From assembly GCA_014377915.1 (NCBI GenBank), contig JACMOT010000212.1, positions 1 through 12,465 on the forward strand: a stretch of DNA of 12,465 nt. The letters run 5' to 3'. Of the stretch, positions 8,708 to 12,465 are shown in pieces. Position 1 is the stretch's first letter, and each line of letters begins with the position of its first letter. The position numbers and the translations under genes were made by a program. Source of the stretch: Tardiphaga sp. (lineage in GTDB: Bacteria; Pseudomonadota; Alphaproteobacteria; Rhizobiales; Xanthobacteraceae). The notes under the pieces were generated by a model. That model worked only from the letters and a program-made list of their open reading frames with translations. It ran no database searches and was not told where the DNA came from.

Positions 8708-9496
8708 ATGTCGGACCTCGATCGTAATTATGCTTCTCCGTTCGGCCGGGTCGCCGGCCGCGACACCGCGGCCGTGGACGCCGGACTGCGCTCCTACATG
8801 TTGCGCATCTACAACTATATGTCGATCGGCCTGGCCATCACCGGTCTGGCCGCGCTCGGCATTTATATGGCGGCGGTCACCACCGACCCGTCGGCGGCGG
8901 CTGCCAAGATCGGCACCTCCTATTTGACCGGGTTCGGCTATGCGATGTTCGTGAGCCCCCTGAAGTGGGTGTTCATGCTGGCGCCGCTGGCGATGGTGTT
9001 CGCCATCTCGTTCGGCATCAACCGCCTGAAGCCGGCGACCGCGCAGCTGATGTTCTGGGCCTTCGCTGCCCTGATGGGTATCTCGCTGTCGTCGATCTTC
9101 CTGGTGTACACGCACACCTCGATCACCCGGGTGGTCTTCATCACCGCGGCCTCGTTCGGTGCGTTGAGCCTTTATGGTTACACGACCAAACGTGACATGA
9201 CCGGCATGGGCTCGTTCCTGATCATGGGCCTGTTCGGCATCATCATCGCCAGCGTGGTCAATATCTTCGTGGCCTCCTCGATGCTGCAGTTCATCGTCTC
9301 GGTGGTCGGCGTGCTGATCTTCGCGGGCCTCACCGCCTACGATACCCAGCGCCTGAAGAACGACTACATCTACGGCTACGCCTCGCAGGGTGGCGACGTG
9401 GCCGAGCGGGCCGCCATCACCGGCGCGCTGTCGTTGTACCTGAACTTCATCAATCTGTTCACGCTGCTGCTGCAGCTGCTGGGACAGAAAGAGTAG
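8708..9496 (+). CDS. Bax inhibitor-1 (BI-1/YccA/YetJ) family membrane protein
   Basis: This 262-residue integral membrane protein belongs to the TMBIM/UPF0005 family. Relatives are E. coli YccA, a substrate and modulator of FtsH, and Bacillus YetJ, a pH-sensitive calcium leak channel. Seven hydrophobic segments are visible, near 34-54, 85-103, 112-134, 140-157, 167-190, 192-210 and 236-258. The family signature YDTQRLK is at 211-217 in the sixth helix end, where family members carry a pore-controlling aspartate. The soluble N-terminus (1-30) is typical of alphaproteobacterial members. The ATG at 8708 follows AGGA (8696-8699) with an eight-base gap; an upstream in-frame start at 8675 lacks support. 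It has its own leader and a strong terminator, so it is probably monocistronic. Family assignment is firm; function is not. Confidence 0.93.
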   Translation: MSDLDRNYASPFGRVAGRDTAAVDAGLRSYMLRIYNYMSIGLAITGLAALGIYMAAVTTDPSAAAAKIGTSYLTGFGYAMFVSPLKWVFMLAPLAMVFAISFGINRLKPATAQLMFWAFAALMGISLSSIFLVYTHTSITRVVFITAASFGALSLYGYTTKRDMTGMGSFLIMGLFGIIIASVVNIFVASSMLQFIVSVVGVLIFAGLTAYDTQRLKNDYIYGYASQGGDVAERAAITGALSLYLNFINLFTLLLQLLGQKE

Positions 9497-9520
9497 CCTT
9501 TCGGTTACGCGAAAAATTCC

Positions 9521-9553
9521 AAGCCCCGGCCGCAAGGCCGGGGCTTTTCTTTT
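9521..9553 (+). terminator. Rho-independent terminator
   Basis: AAGCCCCGGCC (9521-9531) pairs perfectly with GGCCGGGGCTT (9536-9546) around a GCAA tetraloop, and the T-rich tract TTTTCTTTT (9545-9553) overlaps the end of the stem. It is 24 bases past the stop of the Bax-inhibitor-1 gene and has every mark of an intrinsic terminator on the plus strand. Confidence 0.93.
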
Positions 9554-9579
9554 GCCGCCGGTGAAAATATTGTTGCGGC

Positions 9580-10128
9580 ATGTCCGAAATCGAAATCAGG
9601 GCCGCGACGGTGGCCGACCTGCCCGCCATTACGTCCATCTATGACGAAGCTGTTCAGTTCGGCACCGCGACCTTCGAACTGGTCCCGCCTGATCTCGCCG
9701 AGATGACGCGGCGCTTCGAGGCGTTGGCCTCGGCGGGCTTCCCCTATCTGGTGGCGCTGCTCGGCGGTCGCGTGGTCGGCTATGCCTATGCCGGCCGTTT
9801 CCATGCCCGGCCGGCCTATCGTTTCACAGTCGAGAATACGATCTATCTGGCGCCCGACAGCCACCGCCGCGGCGTCGGCACCAGGCTGTTGCAGCAACTG
9901 ATCGATGATTGCGAAAAGCTTGGCTTTCGCCAGATCATCGCGGTGATCGGCGACTCCGCCAATGCCGGCTCGATCGGCGTCCATGCCAAAGCGGGATTTC
10001 AGATGATAGGCCTGCATCCCGATGTCGGTTTTAAATTTGGCCGCTGGCTGGACATAGTGATGATGCAGCGGGCCATCGGCGGTGGCGGACAGATGGTGCC
10101 CGTCGCCGATCCCTGCCTGTCGGGCTAA
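9580..10128 (+). CDS. GNAT N-acetyltransferase, phosphinothricin/methionine-sulfoximine acetyltransferase type
   Basis: It is an acetyl-CoA-dependent N-acetyltransferase of the Pat/Bar/MddA branch, whose members acetylate phosphinothricin, methionine sulfone or sulfoximine, or arsinothricin; the true substrate cannot be read from sequence. The product has 182 residues, the usual length. IRAATVADLPAITSIYDEAV opens the fold (6-25), AYAGRFHARPAYRFTVENTIY at about 69-89 is characteristic of the branch, and the acetyl-CoA loop RRGVGTRLL is at 96-104. The segment around 132-140 (IGVHAKAGF) and the basic/aromatic C-terminal part (GFKFGRWLDIVMMQR, 150-164) also match. The last 18 residues look like an unconserved extension. 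The ATG lies only 26 bases after a strong terminator and lacks a clear Shine-Dalgarno. Its stop codon overlaps that of the convergent DUF2794 gene. Confidence 0.88.
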   Translation: MSEIEIRAATVADLPAITSIYDEAVQFGTATFELVPPDLAEMTRRFEALASAGFPYLVALLGGRVVGYAYAGRFHARPAYRFTVENTIYLAPDSHRRGVGTRLLQQLIDDCEKLGFRQIIAVIGDSANAGSIGVHAKAGFQMIGLHPDVGFKFGRWLDIVMMQRAIGGGGQMVPVADPCLSG

Positions 10129-10484
10129 ACCACCGCCAGCTTGCGGTCGATCACCAGCAATACGCGCTCAAGATCGTGGCCACGACGCAGGATCAGGCCG
10201 CTGGCCGAAATCACGCTGTAGGCGCCCTGCTTGCGCGCCAGCCGCGGGTCTTTCTCGATGCGGTAGATCGGCACTTCCGAGGCGCGACGGAACACGGAAA
10301 ACACCGCACGATCCTTCAGGAAATCGATGGCGTAGTCCCGCCATTCTCCATCGGACACCATGCGTCCATACAAATTGAGGATGCGGTTGAGTTCCTGCCG
10401 GTTGAACGTGACGGCGGGCGCTACGGAAACGCGCCCCGCCGTGCGCATTTCGCTGGGGTCACCATCTCCCGATGTCGAATTCAT
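10125..10484 (-). CDS. DUF2794 domain-containing protein
   Basis: This is a 119-residue conserved protein of unknown function found in alphaproteobacteria. The DUF2794 core runs from about residue 25 to the end: FNRQELNRILNLYGRMV, then WRDYAIDF, then the basic stretch YRIEKDPRLARKQGAYSV and RRGHDLERVL near the C-terminus. There is no signal peptide or membrane segment, so it is probably cytoplasmic. The ATG at 10484 is chosen because AGGAGA (10491-10496) sits seven bases upstream; a longer frame starting at 10577 has a low-complexity, unconserved N-terminus. It reads toward the GNAT gene and ends in the shared tetranucleotide CTAA (10125-10128). It is divergent from the 6S RNA candidate. I recognise the family but no biochemical role is known to me. 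Confidence 0.85.
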   Translation of the reverse strand: MNSTSGDGDPSEMRTAGRVSVAPAVTFNRQELNRILNLYGRMVSDGEWRDYAIDFLKDRAVFSVFRRASEVPIYRIEKDPRLARKQGAYSVISASGLILRRGHDLERVLLVIDRKLAVV

Positions 10485-10593
10485 GCCGCGTCTCCTGTCA
10501 TGCCCCGCATGATCGCGCCGGATGGGTGCCGCCGCAAGTGGTGATATGATCCACAATCGGCTGTCAGGAGCCGCCATTGGTGGCGGAAATGTA

Positions 10594-10623
10594 CTGTCAC
10601 GGGATCGTTAGAAGAATCTTATT
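10594..10623 (+). promoter_or_regulatory. Possible promoter of the 6S RNA candidate
   Basis: CTGTCA (10594-10599, four of six bases of TTGACA) and CTTATT (10618-10623) are 18 bases apart and would start transcription near 10630, just before the RNA's closing stem. Slightly upstream, CCGCCA (10571-10576) and TGGCGG (10581-10586) form a small hairpin. The -10 match is weak, so support comes mainly from its position. Confidence 0.3.
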
Positions 10624-10629
10624 GCCGCC

Positions 10630-10800
10630 AGATTTTTGCCCAGTGGCAGCCCTTGTGGACTGCGACAAGAAGATACTGCGTCGGGCCCGGTTCCTCCGGT
10701 TTCGGATTCCTCAGCCCCCAGCCCCCCGCGATCGTTGGGGCCGGGCCTGCGCAGTAAGTTAATCCCCACTGGGCCAACGCAAGTTGGTCCATTTCTTTTG
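10630..10800 (+). ncRNA. ssrS: Probable 6S RNA
   Basis: 6S RNA imitates an open promoter and sequesters the housekeeping RNA polymerase holoenzyme. No primary-sequence signature was searchable here; the call rests on structure. GCCCAGTGG (10638-10646) pairs perfectly with CCACTGGGC (10766-10774) as a closing stem. Inside it is a large asymmetric bubble (10647-10674 against 10756-10765). Next, ACTGCG (10675-10680) pairs with CGCAGT (10750-10755) and GGCCCGG (10684-10690) with CCGGGCC (10741-10747), starting a long apical arm with inner stems such as TCCG/CGGA (10695-10706) and CCCC/GGGG. The total of about 165-170 nt fits 6S RNA. A second ACTGCG (10659-10664) could also pair with CGCAGT, suggesting a switch between folds, and CTTGT/ACAAG (10652-10669) forms a hairpin in the bubble. 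A U-tailed terminator closes it. Ends are approximate; another structured small RNA is possible. Confidence 0.6.
10771..10799 (+). terminator. Intrinsic terminator of the 6S RNA candidate
   Basis: GGGCCAAC (10771-10778) pairs with GTTGGTCC (10783-10790), one pair being G-U, around a GCAA tetraloop, followed by TTTCTTTT at 10792-10799. The T-run is on the plus strand only, which sets the direction of the transcript. No protein gene on the plus strand ends nearby, so this terminator implies a non-coding transcript. Its 5' arm shares bases 10771-10774 with the RNA's closing stem, so the two pairings compete. Confidence 0.65.
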
Positions 10801-10941
10801 GGTAGTGATTGTCAGTCCGGGGCGAAAGCGGCGCAAGCCGCGAACGAAACCGTCATAGTGGAGCACCGAACATTCGGAGATCCCGGTCTGTGACCTGGCG
10901 ATATCGTTCGCCTCCGCCGGAATAACGCCGTCAGTCGATAA
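10801..10941. other. Gene-free stretch with a possible decayed palindromic repeat
   Basis: Between the 6S RNA candidate and the stop of the DUF1223 gene there is no credible reading frame. GTCAGTCCGGGGCG at 10811-10824 followed by the hairpin GCGGC-GCAA-GCCGC (10828-10841) and GAAC resembles the left arm of the large palindrome at 2266-2394, and GATCCCGG near 10880 could be a remnant of the centre. No right arm is clear. I regard it as a possible degenerate half copy; otherwise I see nothing in this stretch. Confidence 0.3.
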
Positions 10942-11697
10942 TTAACGCAATGACATATAGGCCGCGCCGCGCATCGCACCGGGGCTTTCACGGGTGCCGT
11001 CCTGGACGTAGACCACCGCGGCATCGACGCCTTCGCGCGAGATGTTCTCCAGCGGCACCGTCCAGCTGGCGGCGCCGCCGGTCCAGTCGCCGACCTTCAG
11101 CCAGCTCCGGACCACATTGTAATAAGTGAGTTGACGGCCACGGTTCTCGCCGCGCGCGATGGTGATCGGCACCGCCCTCGACACCGAGCAGATCCAGACC
11201 TCGCCTCGCGCCGACAACGCAGCTTCACCGGAAGCTGCCACCGAGACGCTGACATGCTTGCCGGAAATCTTGATCGTGACCGGTGTCGCCATCACCGTTT
11301 CGGCCTTTTTGGTATCGTTGATGGCCATCTCGATCTGCTCGGCATCGCTGCCAATTACCTGGACGGCGCCGTTGACGATCAGTTGCGGCGTATAGACGTC
11401 GCGATCGCCGCGCACGTGGGAATAGGCTTTTTGACGCGCGCTGAAGCGTGGATCGGCCAGCGTGTCCTTCCAGCCGAGATAGTCCCAATAGTCGATCGGC
11501 ATGCTGAGCGCGATCACTGAGGGGTCCTGGGCGAGATCACCGATGATCTTGTCGGCCGGCGGGCAGGAAGAACAGCCTTGCGAGGTGAAAAGCTCGACCA
11601 CCGCGCGTGGCTGCGCCTGGGCCATACCCGTCCCAGCGACTGCCATGCAGACGCCGAGGGCGCCTGACAATCGCGATATGCCATTAATGAAGTTCAT
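10942..11697 (-). CDS. Exported DUF1223 family thioredoxin-fold protein
   Basis: It is a predicted periplasmic protein of 251 residues with a thioredoxin-like fold; the exact substrate or reaction is unknown. The signal peptide spans about 1-28 (hydrophobic LSGALGVCMAVAGTGM, cleavage near AQA at 26-28). Directly after it comes VVELFTSQGCSSCPPADK with a CxxC pair at C42 and C45, the family hallmark, then DYWDYLGWKDTLADPRFSARQ (69-89), then VYTPQLIVNG at 101-110, where P104 is the expected cis-proline near the redox site. The C-terminal half is a beta-rich domain. The ATG at 11697 is chosen because it places the signal peptide at the N-terminus; an in-frame start at 11814 would add a basic, non-secretory leader. 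No clear Shine-Dalgarno is present. It is downstream of acnA on the same strand, 167 bp away. Confidence 0.88.
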   Translation of the reverse strand: MNFINGISRLSGALGVCMAVAGTGMAQAQPRAVVELFTSQGCSSCPPADKIIGDLAQDPSVIALSMPIDYWDYLGWKDTLADPRFSARQKAYSHVRGDRDVYTPQLIVNGAVQVIGSDAEQIEMAINDTKKAETVMATPVTIKISGKHVSVSVAASGEAALSARGEVWICSVSRAVPITIARGENRGRQLTYYNVVRSWLKVGDWTGGAASWTVPLENISREGVDAAVVYVQDGTRESPGAMRGAAYMSLR

Positions 11698-11778
11698 GAG
11701 GTTTTGCCACGCTTCAACCACGACACATGTCGGACGGTGTCGCTCCAGAGGGCCGCCAGAACAGATGCCCTCGAACGC

Positions 11779-11809
11779 CAGAAGACGGCCATTCTTAAGC
11801 CGCCTTCTG
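11779..11809 (-). terminator. Stem-loop between acnA and the DUF1223 gene
   Basis: The arms 11779-11789 and 11799-11809 form an 11 bp stem with a nine-base loop. On minus-strand RNA every position pairs (one as G-U), while plus-strand RNA would have an A-C mismatch, which favours a role in the minus-strand transcript. It lies 56 bases past the acnA stop. No U-run follows, so termination is uncertain. Two weaker stems lie closer to acnA: CTCAC/GTGAG (11821-11836) and TCACA/TGTGA (11845-11861). Nearer the DUF1223 start, CGACA/TGTCG (11721-11732) is a short inverted repeat. Confidence 0.4.
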
Positions 11810-11864
11810 TTCACCTGCCACTCACTTCGCGGTGAGGCGCCGCGTCACATCGGAAGTGTGATCG

Positions 11865-12465
11865 TTAAGCCACGAGCTGCCGCAGCACGTACTGCAGAAT
11901 GCCGCCATTACGATAATATTCCAGCTCGTCGAGCGTATCGATGCGGCACAGCAGCGACACTTCGCGCTTCGTCCCGTCGGCCGACACGATCTCCGCCACC
12001 AGCTTCTGGCGCGGCTTGAGGTCGCCCTGCAGGCCGCGGATCGACACCGTCTCGTCGCCCTTGAGACCGAGCGACTTCCACGTCGTGCCGGTCTCGAAGG
12101 TCAGCGGCAGGATGCCCATGCCGACGAGGTTGGAGCGATGGATGCGCTCGAAGCTCTCGGTGATCACGGCGCGGACGCCGAGCAGTCGGGTGCCCTTGGC
12201 CGCCCAGTCGCGCGACGAACCATTGCCGTATTCGGCGCCGGCGAACACCACCAATGGCACCTCTCGGCCTGATACTTCATGGCGGCATCGTAGATCGGCA
12301 TCTGCTCGCCGTCGGGCCAGTGCTTGGTCATGCCGCCTTCCGGCACGTTGCCGTCCGCACCTTGCAGCATGAAGTTCTTGATGCGGATATTGGCGAAGGT
12401 GCCGCGCATCATGACCTGATGGTTGCCGCGGCGGGTGCCGTACTGGTTGAAGTCGGCCGGGCGCA
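11865..12465 (-). CDS. acnA: Aconitate hydratase AcnA, C-terminal part, frame interrupted near 12260
   Basis: Aconitase isomerises citrate to isocitrate through cis-aconitate with a [4Fe-4S] cluster in the cytoplasm. About 200 residues of a normal 900 are in the window; the cluster-binding domains lie beyond the right edge. The first segment on the minus strand (12465 to about 12262) reads [14 protein letters not shown], then [16 protein letters not shown], then [13 protein letters not shown]. The second (about 12258 to 11865) reads [22 protein letters not shown], then [12 protein letters not shown], and ends YVLRQLVA. Both are clear AcnA swivel-domain sequence, including the substrate-binding SSRDW. 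They are in different frames: at 12258-12262 one base appears to be missing (AGGTG where AGGGTG would restore a normal reading through VPLVVFAG). This is either a sequencing/assembly slip in a C-run or a true lesion. The stop is TAA at 11865-11867. Confidence 0.9.
   Translation of the reverse strand, partial: APGRLQPVRHPPRQPSGHDARHLRQYPHQELHAARCGRQRAGRRHDQALARRRADADLRCRHEVSGREVPLVVFAGAEYGNGSSRDWAAKGTRLLGVRAVITESFERIHRSNLVGMGILPLTFETGTTWKSLGLKGDETVSIRGLQGDLKPRQKLVAEIVSADGTKREVSLLCRIDTLDELEYYRNGGILQYVLRQLVA

Noticed and set aside
8591..9535. Long open frame (314 codons) on the minus strand opposite the Bax-inhibitor-1 gene
   Set aside because: It spans a clear seven-helix membrane protein gene plus its terminator; composition is low-complexity Gln/His/Arg/Asp.
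10485..10577. Longer start of the DUF2794 gene at 10577
   Set aside because: The added residues are unconserved-looking and Arg-rich, and the ATG at 10484 has a strong AGGAGA site at the right distance.
10681..10720. Possible tRNA-like T-arm (GGTTTCGGATTCC)
   Set aside because: No matching acceptor stem, anticodon arm or CCA end is present around it; the bases fit the apical arm of the 6S candidate instead.
10577..10762. Small open frames on the plus strand inside the 6S RNA candidate
   Set aside because: They overlap the base-paired structure, lack ribosome-binding sites and have no recognisable similarity; the non-coding RNA explains the interval better.

Overview
This 12.5 kb window is GC-rich and carries mostly core-metabolism and housekeeping genes of an alphaproteobacterium. 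Protein content and gene order (zapE-mdh-sucC, DUF2794, DUF1223 next to acnA) and the dispersed-type intergenic palindromes point to the Nitrobacteraceae (Bradyrhizobium / Rhodopseudomonas / Nitrobacter / Afipia group). The genus cannot be fixed from the sequence alone. I see no transposase, phage gene, CRISPR array or tRNA.

Left part (1-4450), all on the minus strand: zapE (AFG1-type ATPase), then mdh (malate dehydrogenase), then sucC (succinyl-CoA ligase beta subunit, running off the left edge), with thpR (2H-family RNA cyclic phosphodiesterase) upstream of zapE. The mdh-sucC gap holds a stem-loop terminator candidate. The zapE-mdh gap is filled by a ~130 bp imperfect palindrome. The thpR leader contains two strong stem-loops.

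Middle (4451-9553): tesA (exported SGNH esterase/lysophospholipase, minus) is divergent from ybbA-ybbP (ABC ATPase and ten-helix FtsX-type permease, plus). This is the same arrangement as the E. coli tesA/ybbA-ybbP locus. Here the best start codons of tesA and ybbA overlap inside one CATG. A Bax-inhibitor-1 family membrane protein gene follows with its own leader and a textbook terminator.

Right part (9554-12465): a GNAT acetyltransferase gene converges with a DUF2794 gene, and their stop codons overlap. The 457 bp gene-free stretch after it contains what looks like a 6S RNA gene (ssrS) on the plus strand: a closing stem, a large asymmetric bubble, a long apical stem and a U-tailed terminator. 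Next come an exported DUF1223 thioredoxin-like protein (minus) and the C-terminal part of aconitase AcnA (minus), whose frame is broken by an apparent one-base deletion near 12260.

Three TCA-cycle enzymes (aconitase, malate dehydrogenase, succinyl-CoA ligase) lie on the same strand here. I found no convincing undescribed multi-gene system. The observations most worth following are the 6S RNA candidate, the zero-distance divergent tesA/ybbA starts, the structured thpR leader and the acnA frameshift.
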